NCBI RefSeq assembly: GCF_900105945.1
Contig: NZ_FNSO01000004.1
Span: 62,001-126,000 of the forward strand
From: Amycolatopsis tolypomycina
Lineage (GTDB): Bacteria; Actinomycetota; Actinomycetes; Mycobacteriales; Pseudonocardiaceae
Direction: 5' to 3'
DNA length: 64,000 nucleotides
The translations under genes were made by a program, and so were the position numbers. Positions 42,619-51,892 of this stretch are shown piece after piece (position 1 is the stretch's first letter; each line of letters starts with the position of its first letter). The notes below the pieces were generated by a model. The model saw only the letters and a program-made list of their open reading frames with translations, was not told where the DNA came from and searched no databases.

Positions 42619-43671
42619 GTGCGCACCCCTCGGAGATTCCTGGCCTCGGCGCTGGCCGCCCTGACCACCGTGGGCGCGCTCGCGGGCTGTTCGCGTGCCG
42701 ACAGCAGCGCCGCACCCGCCGCCAACCAGGGCGCTGCCGGCGAGGTCCGCGTCGGGTTCTTCCCGAACGTGACGCACGCGCCGGCGCTCATCGGCGTCAA
42801 GAAGGACTTCTTCAAGAACGAGCTCGGCTCGACCAAGCTCACCACCCAGACCTTCAACGCCGGCCCCGACGAGGTCAACGCCCTGCTCGGCAACTCCCTC
42901 GACGTCGCCTTCATCGGCTCCGGCCCGGCGATCAACGCCTTCACCAAGTCCAAGGGCGCCATCCAGCTGATCTCCGGCGCCGTCTCGGGCGGCGCGCAGC
43001 TGGTCGTCAAGCCCGACATCACCAGCGTCGAGGGCCTCAAGGGCAAGAACATCGCGACCCCGCAGCTGGCCAACACCCAGGACGTCGCGCTCAAGAAGTT
43101 CCTGTCCGAGAAGCAGCTGACCGACCAGGTCAAGATCACCAACCTGGAGAACCCGAAGACGCTCGACGCCTTCCGGAAGGGCGAGGTCGACGGCGGCTGG
43201 CTGCCCGAGCCGTGGGCGTCCCGGCTGGTCCTCGACGCCGGCGCGAAGGTACTGGTCGACGAGAAGACGCTGTGGCCGGGCGGCCGCTTCCCGAGCACCG
43301 TCGTCATCGTGCGCAGCGAGTTCCTGCAGCAGCACCCGGACACCGTCCGCGCGCTGCTCAAGGGCGAGCTCGCCGCCATCGACTGGGCGAAGGCCAACCC
43401 GGCGGACGCGAAGACCGTGGTCAACGGCGCGCTCAAGGAGCTGGCCGGCAGTACCCTGAGCGCAGCGGTCCTGGACCGCGCGTTCTCCGGCATCGAACTG
43501 ACCACCGACCCGGTCGCCTCGGCGTTCCCGCAGCTCGCGCAGGACTCGGTCACGGCGGGGGTCGTGAAGTCGGCCGTCGCGCTCAAGGGCTTCGCCGACT
43601 TCGGCGCGCTCAACGAGGTGCTGAAGGCGCAGAACCTGCCCGCCGTCGTAGCTCCCGAACTGACCAAGTGA
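42619..43671 (+). CDS. SsuA/TauA-type substrate-binding lipoprotein
   Basis: A 350-residue NMT1/THI5-like or sulfonate-type binding protein. Signal peptide with lipobox VGALAGC. The body starts VRVGFFPNVTHAPALIGVKKD, has FIGSGPAINAFTKSKGAI, and VDGGWLPEPWASRLV in the ligand-binding cleft. It is the first gene of a complete importer (ATPase and permease follow at +14 and -14 bases). Ligand is probably an aliphatic sulfonate, taurine or a similar small nitrogen/sulfur compound; sequence alone does not decide. The GTG start at 42619 fits the signal; an upstream ATG would add 17 hydrophilic residues. Confidence 0.87.
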   Translation: MRTPRRFLASALAALTTVGALAGCSRADSSAAPAANQGAAGEVRVGFFPNVTHAPALIGVKKDFFKNELGSTKLTTQTFNAGPDEVNALLGNSLDVAFIGSGPAINAFTKSKGAIQLISGAVSGGAQLVVKPDITSVEGLKGKNIATPQLANTQDVALKKFLSEKQLTDQVKITNLENPKTLDAFRKGEVDGGWLPEPWASRLVLDAGAKVLVDEKTLWPGGRFPSTVVIVRSEFLQQHPDTVRALLKGELAAIDWAKANPADAKTVVNGALKELAGSTLSAAVLDRAFSGIELTTDPVASAFPQLAQDSVTAGVVKSAVALKGFADFGALNEVLKAQNLPAVVAPELTK

Positions 43672-43684
43672 GAGGCAGCCCGCG

Positions 43685-44476
43685 ATGACCACGACCCTCC
43701 CGACCGGCCGCACCAGCTTCACCGGCACGGCCGCGGTCCGTCTCGACGGCGTGCGCAAGACGTTCGGCACCGCCGGCCGCGCGGTCGTCGCGCTCGACGG
43801 CGTCGACCTGACGGTCGCGCCCGGCGAGTTCGTCTGCCTGCTCGGCGCGTCGGGCTGCGGCAAGAGCACGCTGCTGAACCTGGTCGCGGGCCTCGACGCG
43901 CCGTCGGCGGGCGAGATCACGCTGAACACCTCCCGGCCGGCGGTGATGTTCCAGGAAGCCGCGCTGATGCCGTGGCTGACCGCCGCGCGCAACGTCGAGC
44001 TGCCGCTGCGGCTGGCCGGCTTCGGCCGGGCCGAGCGCCGCGAAAAGGCCGCCGAGCTGCTGGAGCTCGTCCGGCTGAACGGCGCGGGCGGCAAGCGGCC
44101 GCACGAGCTGTCCGGCGGGATGCGCCAGCGCGTCGCACTGGCCCGCGCCCTGGCCGCGACGCTGCGCGTCGGCGGCGACCCGGAGCAGTCGCTGCTGCTG
44201 ATGGACGAGCCGTTCGCCGCGCTCGACGCCATCACCCGCGACGTCCTGCAGGGCGAGCTGCTGCGCGTCTACCGCAGCACGGGCACGTCGGTGCTGTTCG
44301 TGACGCACGACGTGCGCGAGGCGGTCCGGCTCGGCCAGCGCGTGGTGCTGCTGTCGTCGCGGCCCGGCCGGGTCGTGCGCGAGTGGACGGACGTGCCGCT
44401 GGCCGACGCCGAGGAGCTGACCGAGGACATCACCGGGCACCTGCGAGAGGTGATCAGCACCCATGCCGCAGCTTGA
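43685..44476 (+). CDS. ABC transporter ATP-binding protein (SsuB/TauB type)
   Basis: A 263-residue single-domain ABC ATPase. Walker A GASGCGKST, Q-loop FQEAALMPWL, signature ELSGGMRQRVALARAL and Walker B LLLMDEPFAALDA are all intact. The Q-loop ending in MPWL is characteristic of the nitrate/sulfonate/taurine group. Its end overlaps the permease gene by 14 bases. Confidence 0.93.
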   Translation: MTTTLPTGRTSFTGTAAVRLDGVRKTFGTAGRAVVALDGVDLTVAPGEFVCLLGASGCGKSTLLNLVAGLDAPSAGEITLNTSRPAVMFQEAALMPWLTAARNVELPLRLAGFGRAERREKAAELLELVRLNGAGGKRPHELSGGMRQRVALARALAATLRVGGDPEQSLLLMDEPFAALDAITRDVLQGELLRVYRSTGTSVLFVTHDVREAVRLGQRVVLLSSRPGRVVREWTDVPLADAEELTEDITGHLREVISTHAAA

Positions 44477-45347
44477 CCGGTCCGCCGAAGCCGACCTCGA
44501 CGCGGTCGGCGCCGGACTGGATTCGCTCGACACCCCGGCGGGGGAGCGCCGCCCCGGCTTCTGGAAGCGGTTCGCCTGGGGTTTCCTGCCCCCGCTGGCC
44601 GCGCTCGTGCTGCTGGTCGTCGTCTGGCAGATCCTCTGGGCGGCGGCCTTCTGGCCCGAGACGCAGCTGCCCGCGCCCCTGTCGGTGTGGGCCGAGTTCT
44701 GGGAGCGCGTCGTCACCGGCGACGTGTTCGAGTTCGTCTGGACGTCGGTGCACCGCGCCGCGCTCGGCTTCGTCGCCGGCGTGCTCATCGGCACCCCGCT
44801 CGGCCTGGTCGTGGCCAAGGTCCGCGTGGTCCGCGCGGCGATCGGACCCCTGCTGACGGGTCTGCAGAGCCTCCCGTCGGTCGCCTGGGTCCCGGCGGCG
44901 ATCCTGTGGTTCGGCATCAACGACGGCGCGATCTACTTCGTCGTCCTGCTGGGCTCGGTGCCGTCGATCGCGAACGGGCTGGTGTCCGGCATCGACCAGA
45001 TCCCGCCGATCCTGCCCCGCGTGGGCCAGGTGATGGGCGCGAACCGGCTCGCCTCGGCCCGCCACATTCTCCTGCCCGCGGCGCTGCCGGGCTTCTTGGC
45101 CGGGCTCAAGCAGGGCTGGGCGTTCTCCTGGCGTTCGCTGATGGCGGCCGAGCTGATCGCCCTGTCTCCTCAGCTGGGAGTGGGCCTGGGTGCGTACCTG
45201 AACCAGGGGTCTTCGCTCAACAGCATCGAGAAGGTCATCGCGGCGATCTTCCTGATCCTGCTCGTCGGGGTGGGGATCGAGCTGCTGGTTTTCCGTCCGC
45301 TGGAGCGTGCGGTGCTGCGGGCGCGTGGGCTGACTTCGTCGCTTTGA
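44463..45347 (+). CDS. ABC transporter permease (SsuC/TauC type)
   Basis: A 294-residue permease with about 40 cytoplasmic N-terminal residues, then six membrane helices. The coupling EAA-like loop is VGQVMGANRLASARHILLPAALPGFLAGL (in two blocks), and SLPSVAWVPAAILWFG is typical of sulfonate/nitrate permeases. The start overlaps the ATPase end, so translation is coupled. Confidence 0.92.
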   Translation: MPQLDRSAEADLDAVGAGLDSLDTPAGERRPGFWKRFAWGFLPPLAALVLLVVVWQILWAAAFWPETQLPAPLSVWAEFWERVVTGDVFEFVWTSVHRAALGFVAGVLIGTPLGLVVAKVRVVRAAIGPLLTGLQSLPSVAWVPAAILWFGINDGAIYFVVLLGSVPSIANGLVSGIDQIPPILPRVGQVMGANRLASARHILLPAALPGFLAGLKQGWAFSWRSLMAAELIALSPQLGVGLGAYLNQGSSLNSIEKVIAAIFLILLVGVGIELLVFRPLERAVLRARGLTSSL

Positions 45348-45421
45348 TCCGCGTTTGGATGTCGAAGCCGGGTTTCCGGCGTCGACGTCTCCTTCGAATC
45401 CCTTGATCGAAGGAGTGGGCG

Positions 45422-45793
45422 ATGGTGATCTCGGTGCTGGTGGCGTCGGTGGTGGCGTTCGTGGTGAGCGCTGGTTGGTACATGGCGTTCGGGTCGGTCT
45501 GGGCTCGCTTGAGCCCTGCGGGTGCTGCTGCTGGGCCGTCTCCGTGGCGGATGGGCTTGGAGTTCGTGCGGACCGCGGTGCTGGTGACTGCTTTCGCGCT
45601 GCTGTCTGTGGACGTGGACGGCGTCGCGGGCTCTTTGGGGTTTGCGCTGGCGGTGTGGGCTGGGTTTCCGGTGGTGATTCTTGCCGGCTCGGTGCTGCAT
45701 GAGCGGGTTCCCGTGGGGCTGGCCGCGCTGCATGCGGGGGACTGGCTGGTGAAGCTCACCGTGGTTGCGGTGGTGCTGGGGTTGTGGCGCTGA
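45422..45793 (+). CDS. DUF1761 small membrane protein
   Basis: A 123-residue protein with four membrane helices. The N-terminal VVAFVVSAGWYMAFGSVWARL and C-terminal AALHAGDWLVKLTVVAVVLG fit the DUF1761 pattern. Codon use here (GGT, TTT, TTG) is less G/C-biased than in neighbours, which may hint at a different history. Function unknown. It converges with the helicase gene. Confidence 0.75.
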   Translation: MVISVLVASVVAFVVSAGWYMAFGSVWARLSPAGAAAGPSPWRMGLEFVRTAVLVTAFALLSVDVDGVAGSLGFALAVWAGFPVVILAGSVLHERVPVGLAALHAGDWLVKLTVVAVVLGLWR

Positions 45794-45807
45794 CCACGGG
45801 ACAAGCA

Positions 45808-45834
45808 GGGCCCCGGCAACGAGTGCCGGGGCCC
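45808..45834. terminator. Bidirectional hairpin terminator
   Basis: An 11-bp perfect stem (GGGCCCCGGCA / TGCCGGGGCCC) with a 5-base loop lies between the convergent DUF1761 and helicase genes. Confidence 0.8.
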
Positions 45835-45851
45835 GGACCTGCCGGCCAGGG

Positions 45852-47432
45852 TCAGCGCGAGCGTCGCCCGCCGGCCCGGGTGCCGGCCGAAAACGCCGCC
45901 GCGCCGCCCGAACCCGATCGGCGGTTGCCGCCCGTGCCGGCTGCGCCGCCGGAGCGCCGTGCACCGCCCGAAGCAGCCGCCGTGCCCCGTGCGCCGCCCG
46001 AAGCGGCGGCCGCGCCGCCCGACCGCCGTGCGCCGCCCGAAGCAGCGGGTGCGCCCGACCGACGGGAGGAACCGCCCGCGGCGGCTGCGCCGTCCGAGCG
46101 GCGCGAACCGGACCCGGCCGAACGCTGCTTTTCCTGCACCGCCGCCCGCGCGCGCTGTCCGCCGCGGTTCTCCTTCGGCGCCGCACTCCGGCGACCGCGG
46201 CCACCACCTGGTGCCGCGCCGGTCGCCGATACCTTCTTCGGGCGGTTGTCCACCGCCGGGGCCTTCGAGAACGTCCGCTCGCCCGGGGCCAGCTCCGCCA
46301 GCAGCGGGTGACCCGGGCCGAGCTGGGTCGTCGTCGGCTGGATGCCCGCCTTGCGCGTCAGGTCGCGGACGTCGCGGACCTGGGCGTCCGTCATCAACGT
46401 CACCACCGTGCCCGACGCCCCGGCGCGCGCCGTGCGGCCCGAACGGTGCAGGTACGCCTTGTGCTCCACCGGCGGGTCCGCGTGGATGACCAACCGGACG
46501 TCGTCGACGTGGATGCCGCGGGCCGCGATGTCCGTCGCCACCAGGGTGCGGGCCGTCCCGGACGAGAACGCCTCCAGGTTGCGTGTCCGTGCGTTCTGGC
46601 CCAGGTTGCCGTGCAGCTCCACCGCCGGGACGCCCGAAGCGTTCAGCTTCCGCGTGAGCGCCTTCGCGCGGCTCTTCGTCCGGGTGAACACCAGCGTGCG
46701 CCCGGGCGCCGCCGTCAGGTCGACCAGCACCGGCAGGCGGTGGGTCTCCTCCAGGTGGAGGACGTGGTGCTCCATCGTCGCCACCGGGGACTGCGCCGAG
46801 TCGACGCTGTGCAGCACCGGGTCGTCCATGAAGCGCTTGACCAGCACGTCCACGCCGTTGTCCAGGGTCGCCGAGAACAGCAGCCGCTGGCCGCGCTCGG
46901 GGGTGGCGTCCATGATCCGGCGGACCTCGGGCAGGAAGCCCAGGTCGGCCATGTGGTCGGCCTCGTCCAGGACCGTGATCTCGACGGCGTCGAGCTTCAC
47001 GTGGCCGGAGCGCATGTGGTCGGCGAGCCGGCCGGGGCAGGCGACGACGATGTCGACGCCGTCACGCAACCGGGTGATCTGCGGGTTGGCGCTGACGCCG
47101 CCGAAGATGGTGGTCGCCTTGAGGCCCAGGGGACGGGCCAGGGGCAGGATCGACGCCTCGATCTGCGTCGCGAGCTCGCGCGTCGGCGCCAGGATCAGCG
47201 CGCGGGGGCGGCCCGGCTTGCGCCGCGTCGGGCCCGCGGCGAGGCGGGCCAGCACGGGCAGCACGAAACCGTACGTCTTGCCCGAGCCGGTGCGGCCGCG
47301 GCCGAGGACGTCACGCCCGGCGAGGGTGTGCGGCAGGGTCGCCGCCTGGATGGGGAACGGCTCGGTCACACCCTGGGTGGCCAGCGCGGCCACGAGCGGG
47401 GTGGGCAGGCCGAGTTCAGCGAAAGTGCTCAT
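45852..47432 (-). CDS. DEAD-box RNA helicase with repetitive Ser/Arg/Gly tail
   Basis: A 526-residue RNA helicase. The Q motif region (FAELGLPTPLVAALATQGV), motif I (GRTGSGKT), DEAD in VLDEADHMADLG, SAT in LFSATLD, and motif VI (HRSGRTARAG) are all present. The last 120 residues are low-complexity, with tandem SGGARRSGGAA-like repeats, a basic RNA-binding tail. It likely unwinds structured mRNA or rRNA in stress or cold. I chose ATG 47432 (MSTFAELG); an upstream ATG adds 12 residues without similarity. A GCGGGCCG hairpin at 47541-47569 lies in its leader region. Confidence 0.93.
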   Translation of the reverse strand: MSTFAELGLPTPLVAALATQGVTEPFPIQAATLPHTLAGRDVLGRGRTGSGKTYGFVLPVLARLAAGPTRRKPGRPRALILAPTRELATQIEASILPLARPLGLKATTIFGGVSANPQITRLRDGVDIVVACPGRLADHMRSGHVKLDAVEITVLDEADHMADLGFLPEVRRIMDATPERGQRLLFSATLDNGVDVLVKRFMDDPVLHSVDSAQSPVATMEHHVLHLEETHRLPVLVDLTAAPGRTLVFTRTKSRAKALTRKLNASGVPAVELHGNLGQNARTRNLEAFSSGTARTLVATDIAARGIHVDDVRLVIHADPPVEHKAYLHRSGRTARAGASGTVVTLMTDAQVRDVRDLTRKAGIQPTTTQLGPGHPLLAELAPGERTFSKAPAVDNRPKKVSATGAAPGGGRGRRSAAPKENRGGQRARAAVQEKQRSAGSGSRRSDGAAAAGGSSRRSGAPAASGGARRSGGAAAASGGARGTAAASGGARRSGGAAGTGGNRRSGSGGAAAFSAGTRAGGRRSR

Positions 47433-47638
47433 AAGTGCGTGCGGGCAAGCGAATGCCCTGGTCTCCATAACCTCGAGAAGGGTTGTCCTGCCCGGCGCAG
47501 ACCTACTGACGGCCGCGGCGCGTGGTAGTCGACAACAGCAGCGGGCCGAGGCAGAACTGAGCGGCCCGCATGATCAGTGTACCCAACGGGAGTGACATAC
47601 CCCTAGTGAGATTGCCCGCATGTAGGGGGCTTGCTAAG

Positions 47639-47652
47639 TTACCGGTCGGTAA
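47639..47652 (+). promoter_or_regulatory. TetR-type palindromic operator of the acyl-CoA dehydrogenase operon
   Basis: TTACCG-GT-CGGTAA is an inverted repeat with perfect 6-bp arms, similar to the ACCG/CGGT operators of TetR-family regulators of fatty-acid genes. It lies 17 bases before the ATG and directly after a possible -10 (TAAGTT, 47634-47639), so a bound repressor would block initiation. No regulator gene is adjacent. Confidence 0.6.
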
Positions 47653-47668
47653 TCGAGGAGGCCCCACC

Positions 47669-49375
47669 ATGCTGCTGAACCCGCGCGACTACGACCCGGC
47701 GCACTTCGACGCCGAGACCCGGCGCCTGCTGCGCGCCACCATCGACTGGTTCGAACAGCGCGGCAAGGCGAAGCTGACCGAGGACTACCACAACCGCACC
47801 TTCTACGCGGACTTCATCGAGTTCGCGGGCAAGGAAGGCCTGTTCTCGACCTTCCTGACCCCGGCCGCGAACGCCGGCGGCAACCCGGACAAGCGCTGGG
47901 ACACCGCCCGCGTCGCCGCCCTGTCGGAGATCCTCGGGTTCTACGGCCTGAACTACTGGTACCCGTGGCAGGTCACGATCCTCGGCCTCGGCCCGGTCTG
48001 GCAGAGCGGCAACGCACAAGCGCGGGAACGCGCGGCGGCCGCGCTCGACGCCGGCGGCGTCGGCGCCTTCGGACTGTCCGAAAAGGACCACGGCGCCGAC
48101 ATCTACTCCTCCGACATGGTCCTGACCAAGGACGGCGACGGCTACCGCGCCACCGGCTCCAAGTACTACATCGGCAACGGCAACTGCGCCCGCACGGTGT
48201 CGGTCTTCGGCCGCATCGACGGCGTCGAAGGCCCCGATCAGTACGTCTTCTTCTACGCCGACTCCGAGCACCCGAACTACCACGTCGTGAAGAACGTGGT
48301 GCCGTCGCAGATGTACGTCGCCGAGTTCCGGCTCGAGGACTACCCGGTGGCCGCCGAGGACATCCTGCACGTCGGCGCCGAGGCCTTCAGCGCCGCGCTG
48401 AACACCGTCAACATCGGCAAGTTCAACCTCTGCTTCGGCGGCATCGGCATGGCGACGCACTCGCTGTACGAGGCCATCACGCACGCGCACAACCGCGTCC
48501 TCTACGGCAAGCCCGTCACCGACTTCCCGCACGTCCGCCGCGAGTTCGTCGAGGCCTACGCGCGGCTGACGGCGATGAAGCTGTTCTCCGACCGCGCCGT
48601 CGACTACTTCCGCAGCGCGAACCCGGACGACCGCCGGTACCTGCTGTTCAACCCGATCACCAAGATGAAGGTGACGACCGAGGCGCAGAAGGTGATCGGC
48701 CTGGTCGCCGACGTCGTCGCGGCCAAGGGCTTCGAGGCCGACACCTACCTGGCGATGTCCAAGAACGACATCGACGGCCTGCCGAAGCTCGAGGGCACGG
48801 TGGCCGTCAACCTGGCGCTGATCGCGAAGTTCATGCCGAACTACCTCTTCGCGCCGCAGGAGTACGCCCCGGTGCCGACCCGCACCGACGCCGCGGACGA
48901 CGAGTTCCTCTTCCGCCAGGGCCCGGCGCGCGGCCTGTCGAAGGTCCGCTTCCACGACTGGAAGACCGCCTACGCCGAAGCCGCGCACATCCCGAACGTC
49001 GCGCTGTTCACCGAGCAGGCCGGCGCCCTGGTCAAGCTGCTCACCGAGGCGGCGCCGGACGAGGCGCAGCAGGCCGACCTCGACTTCGGGCTCGCGCTGA
49101 CCGAGCTGTTCACGCTCGTCGTGTACGGCCAGCTCGTCCTGGAGCAGGCCCGGATCACCGGCCTGGACGACGAGGTCGTCGACCAGATCTTCGCGGTGCT
49201 GGTGCAGGACTTCAGCGTCGCGGCGGTGGACCTCAACGGCAAGGCGAGCTCCACCGAGGCGCAGCAGGCGATCGCCCTGGCCGCGCTGCGCAAGCCGGTG
49301 GTGGACGCCGAGCGGTTCGAGAACGTCTGGGCGCGGGTGCGGGCGCTGTCCGGGGTCTACGCTATGCAGCCGTGA
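47669..49375 (+). CDS. Acyl-CoA dehydrogenase
   Basis: A 568-residue FAD flavoprotein that oxidises acyl-CoA to enoyl-CoA. N-terminal helical domain (about 15-130), middle beta domain with FGLSEKDHGADIYS and the substrate/FAD segment YRATGSKYYIGNGN, then the C-terminal helical domain with GIGMATHSLYEAITHAHNRV and KLEGTVAVNLALI, where Glu is the candidate base. It is longer than classical 380-residue members because of an extra C-terminal region (about 430-568). GAGGAGG precedes the ATG. First gene of an overlapping set with a deazaflavin-type reductase and a hydratase. Confidence 0.9.
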   Translation: MLLNPRDYDPAHFDAETRRLLRATIDWFEQRGKAKLTEDYHNRTFYADFIEFAGKEGLFSTFLTPAANAGGNPDKRWDTARVAALSEILGFYGLNYWYPWQVTILGLGPVWQSGNAQARERAAAALDAGGVGAFGLSEKDHGADIYSSDMVLTKDGDGYRATGSKYYIGNGNCARTVSVFGRIDGVEGPDQYVFFYADSEHPNYHVVKNVVPSQMYVAEFRLEDYPVAAEDILHVGAEAFSAALNTVNIGKFNLCFGGIGMATHSLYEAITHAHNRVLYGKPVTDFPHVRREFVEAYARLTAMKLFSDRAVDYFRSANPDDRRYLLFNPITKMKVTTEAQKVIGLVADVVAAKGFEADTYLAMSKNDIDGLPKLEGTVAVNLALIAKFMPNYLFAPQEYAPVPTRTDAADDEFLFRQGPARGLSKVRFHDWKTAYAEAAHIPNVALFTEQAGALVKLLTEAAPDEAQQADLDFGLALTELFTLVVYGQLVLEQARITGLDDEVVDQIFAVLVQDFSVAAVDLNGKASSTEAQQAIALAALRKPVVDAERFENVWARVRALSGVYAMQP

Positions 49376-49821
49376 TGGCGCGGAAGTACCGGTTGGGCGT
49401 GACGCGGAAGGCCGCGAACGTCGTCGTGCAGGCGCTGCTGGCGCGCGGGATCCCGATCAACGGCAGCACCGGGTTCCTGCTCACCACGCGCGGGCGCAAG
49501 AGCGGCGAGGACCGGACCACGCCGGTCAACGTCATCGAGGTCGACGGCGAGCGGTGGCTCGTGTCGCCGTACGGGCGGGTCGGCTGGGTGCACAACCTGC
49601 GCGCCGACGCCACCGCCCGGCTGTGGCGCGGCCGCCGTCGCGAGACGTGGGAGGTCGAAGAACCCGACGCCGCCACGGCGGGCCGCGTGCTGCGGGCCTA
49701 CGTCCGCAAGATCCCGGTGACGGCGCCGTTCTTCGACGCGAAGCTGACCGACCCGGCCGAGGCCTTCGCCGCGGAAGCCGATCGACACCCGGTGTTCCGG
49801 TTGGCAAGATCGCGGTCGTGA
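49375..49821 (+). CDS. Deazaflavin (F420)-dependent nitroreductase-family protein
   Basis: A 148-residue split-beta-barrel protein of the Ddn/FDOR group. Conserved: FLLTTRGRKSGEDRTTPVNV (the cofactor-binding GRKSG), WLVSPYGRVGWVHNLRADA, typical of F420H2-dependent reductases of mycobacteria and related genera. Substrate unknown; an enoyl or quinone reduction would fit next to an acyl-CoA dehydrogenase. The ATG shares one base with the preceding stop. Confidence 0.88.
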   Translation: MARKYRLGVTRKAANVVVQALLARGIPINGSTGFLLTTRGRKSGEDRTTPVNVIEVDGERWLVSPYGRVGWVHNLRADATARLWRGRRRETWEVEEPDAATAGRVLRAYVRKIPVTAPFFDAKLTDPAEAFAAEADRHPVFRLARSRS

Positions 49822-50582
49822 AGCGAGAGCGGGCGGCGGAGCTCATCTGGGACGCGTGGCTGACCGGCAAGCGGCTGGACGGCCTCCCGGACGCCGCCCG
49901 CCCGTGCGACCTCGCCGAGGGCATGGCGGCGCAGGCGGCGCTCGCCGAGCTGGCCGGGCCGGTGTCCGGCTGGAAGATCGCCGCGACCACGGCGTACGCG
50001 CGGCAGTACCTCGACGTCCCCGGGCCGTTGCCGGGCGCGATGTTCGCGCGGTTCCACCACGCCGAGGGTGCCCCGGTGCCGGCCGACACGATGACCATGG
50101 GCGTCGCCGAGCCGGAGTTCGCCTTCCGGCTCAAGGCCGACCCGGGGCTGTCGCCTTCGCTGGCCGCGGTGCTCGACGCGGTCGACACGATGTTCCTGGC
50201 CATCGAGCTGCCGGACAGCCGCTACACCGACCACCGCCACGCGGGCGGTCCGCAGCTGCTGGCCGACGCGGCGTGCGCGGGCCGGTTCGTCGAGGGCCGC
50301 CCGGTGCCGGGCTGGCGCGACCTCGACCTGCCCCGCCGCCCGGTGGTCCTGCACGCCGACGGCGAGGAGTTCTCCCGCGGCAGCGGCAGCCTGGTGCTGG
50401 GCGACCCGCGGCTGGCGCTGCACTGGCTGGCGATGGAGCTGCCCCGCCACGGCCGTGCGCTGCGCCCGGGCGACATCGTGACGACGGGCACGGCGACCCC
50501 GCCGTGCCCGATCCGCGCGGGCGGCCACGTGGTGGCCGACTTCGGGGAGCTGGGCAGCGTGGAAGTGCGGTTCGCGGCATGA
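49818..50582 (+). CDS. FAH-fold 2-keto-4-pentenoate hydratase-like enzyme
   Basis: A 254-residue member of the MhpD/HpaH hydratase family in the fumarylacetoacetate hydrolase superfamily. It reads GWKIAATTAYARQYLDVPGP near residue 55, MGVAEPEFAFRL with the metal-binding Glu-x-Glu, AIELPDSRY and DIVTTGTATPP. Such enzymes hydrate dienols from aromatic meta-cleavage. The GTG start overlaps the preceding stop (GTGA). Its presence with an acyl-CoA dehydrogenase and an F420-type reductase suggests one small catabolic route. Confidence 0.85.
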   Translation: MKRERAAELIWDAWLTGKRLDGLPDAARPCDLAEGMAAQAALAELAGPVSGWKIAATTAYARQYLDVPGPLPGAMFARFHHAEGAPVPADTMTMGVAEPEFAFRLKADPGLSPSLAAVLDAVDTMFLAIELPDSRYTDHRHAGGPQLLADAACAGRFVEGRPVPGWRDLDLPRRPVVLHADGEEFSRGSGSLVLGDPRLALHWLAMELPRHGRALRPGDIVTTGTATPPCPIRAGGHVVADFGELGSVEVRFAA

Positions 50583-50983
50583 CCTTCCGGCCGGGGTTCG
50601 TGGTGCTCGCCGTGGTGGTCGCGGCCCTCGACGCGGGTTTCTGGTTCATCGCCCGCGGCCCCCACCCGCCGACGGCCCGCAGCGGCTTCATCGTGGCGTT
50701 CGTCCTGCTGCTGGCGCTGCTCGCGGCGGCGGCGGGCGTGGTGCGCTGGGAGGTTGCGGCCCCGCTGGGCGCGGCGTCGACGTCGGGCCTGCTGGTCGTC
50801 GGCGCGGCGGCGATCTTCAGCGTCGGCCTCGGGTTCCTCCTGGCGGCCGTGGTGGAGGCGGCCCTGGTGCGCCGGATGGTCGCGGCGGCGGCCGGCTGGC
50901 GCGGCGGGCTGGCGCTGGTCAGCGCGACGGCCGCGGTGGTCCCGGTGGCGCTGCTCGCCGCGGGGCTCTTCGCGCTTCCGTGA
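50579..50983 (+). CDS. Small four-helix membrane protein
   Basis: A 134-residue protein with hydrophobic segments at about 5-25, 36-55, 66-98 and 108-132. No family recognised. It starts by ATGA overlap with the hydratase gene, so it is the fourth gene of the operon. Confidence 0.65.
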   Translation: MTFRPGFVVLAVVVAALDAGFWFIARGPHPPTARSGFIVAFVLLLALLAAAAGVVRWEVAAPLGAASTSGLLVVGAAAIFSVGLGFLLAAVVEAALVRRMVAAAAGWRGGLALVSATAAVVPVALLAAGLFALP

Positions 50984-51015
50984 TTTTTGTCGGTGCTCCC
51001 TGTCACGATGTCCCG

Positions 51016-51882
51016 GTGACGTCCTGGAGAGATCGACTCGACACCCTTGCCCATCAGCAGCTGCCCGCCGAAGTGGCTTCCGCCTGGACCGCGCTGGCCC
51101 GCCCGGGCATCCGCCTGGTGCCCGGCGGCGACGGCCCGCGCGTGGGCCGGATCGGTGGCGCGCCGCGCATGCCCGCGGACCTGCCGTGGCCCGAGTGGCC
51201 GGGGCGCGGCCCCCTTGACTTCGTGGCCGCGGTGGACTGCGCGGCGCTGCCCCGGGAGTTCCTGAGCATCCCATTGCCCGAGGCGGGCACGCTGCTGTTC
51301 TTCTCCTTCGACGGGTTCCGCCGGGGCTCCGACGACGAGCCGCGGTTGGAGGACGTCGAAGGCCACCGGGTGCTCTACGTCCCGGCGGGCGTGCCGGTCG
51401 TCGAGCGGACGGCGCCCGAAGGTCCCGTCCCGTACCCGGCCCACGACCTTTCCGCCGAGGTGGTGGCGACGGCTCCGGAGCGCGAGCACATCCTGCTCGA
51501 CCAGACGACGATCGCGAGCGGGGAGTCACTCGACGAAGCGGTCGAGACGGTGGAGATCCCCGGCGGCCACTCGGAGTCCGACGTGTTCGGCGTGCTGGCC
51601 GCGCAGGCCAGGGGCGGGGGCCGCGAGCACCAGGTCGGCGGGTTCGCCGCCCCTGTACAGGGTGCGGTGGAGATCGAGATCGCCGCCGAGGTGCTCGGGG
51701 ACCACCAGGATCCCCGCCTGGCCGAGGAGGCGGCCTGCTGGGTGCTGCTCGCCCAGATCGACAGCGACGACAAAACCGACATGACCTGGGGCGACGCCGG
51801 AATGCTCTACTGGCTCATCCGCACCGACGACCTCGAGGCAGGCCGCTTCGACCGCGCGAAGTGCACCCTGCAGTGCGGCTGA
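51016..51882 (+). CDS. DUF1963 (YwqG-like) protein
   Basis: A 288-residue cytoplasmic protein of the DUF1963 family: IGGAPRMPADLPWPEWPGR near the start, LDFVAAVDCAALP, TLLFFSFDGF, and VLLAQIDSDDKTDMTWGDAGMLYWLI near the end. The family is common but uncharacterised. I prefer GTG 51016, which gives the usual start (TSWRDRL). A GTG at 50980 overlaps the previous stop but adds codons (ATT, TTT, GGT, TGT) unlike the rest of the gene. Confidence 0.8.
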   Translation: MTSWRDRLDTLAHQQLPAEVASAWTALARPGIRLVPGGDGPRVGRIGGAPRMPADLPWPEWPGRGPLDFVAAVDCAALPREFLSIPLPEAGTLLFFSFDGFRRGSDDEPRLEDVEGHRVLYVPAGVPVVERTAPEGPVPYPAHDLSAEVVATAPEREHILLDQTTIASGESLDEAVETVEIPGGHSESDVFGVLAAQARGGGREHQVGGFAAPVQGAVEIEIAAEVLGDHQDPRLAEEAACWVLLAQIDSDDKTDMTWGDAGMLYWLIRTDDLEAGRFDRAKCTLQCG

Positions 51883-51892
51883 ATGGTGCAGT

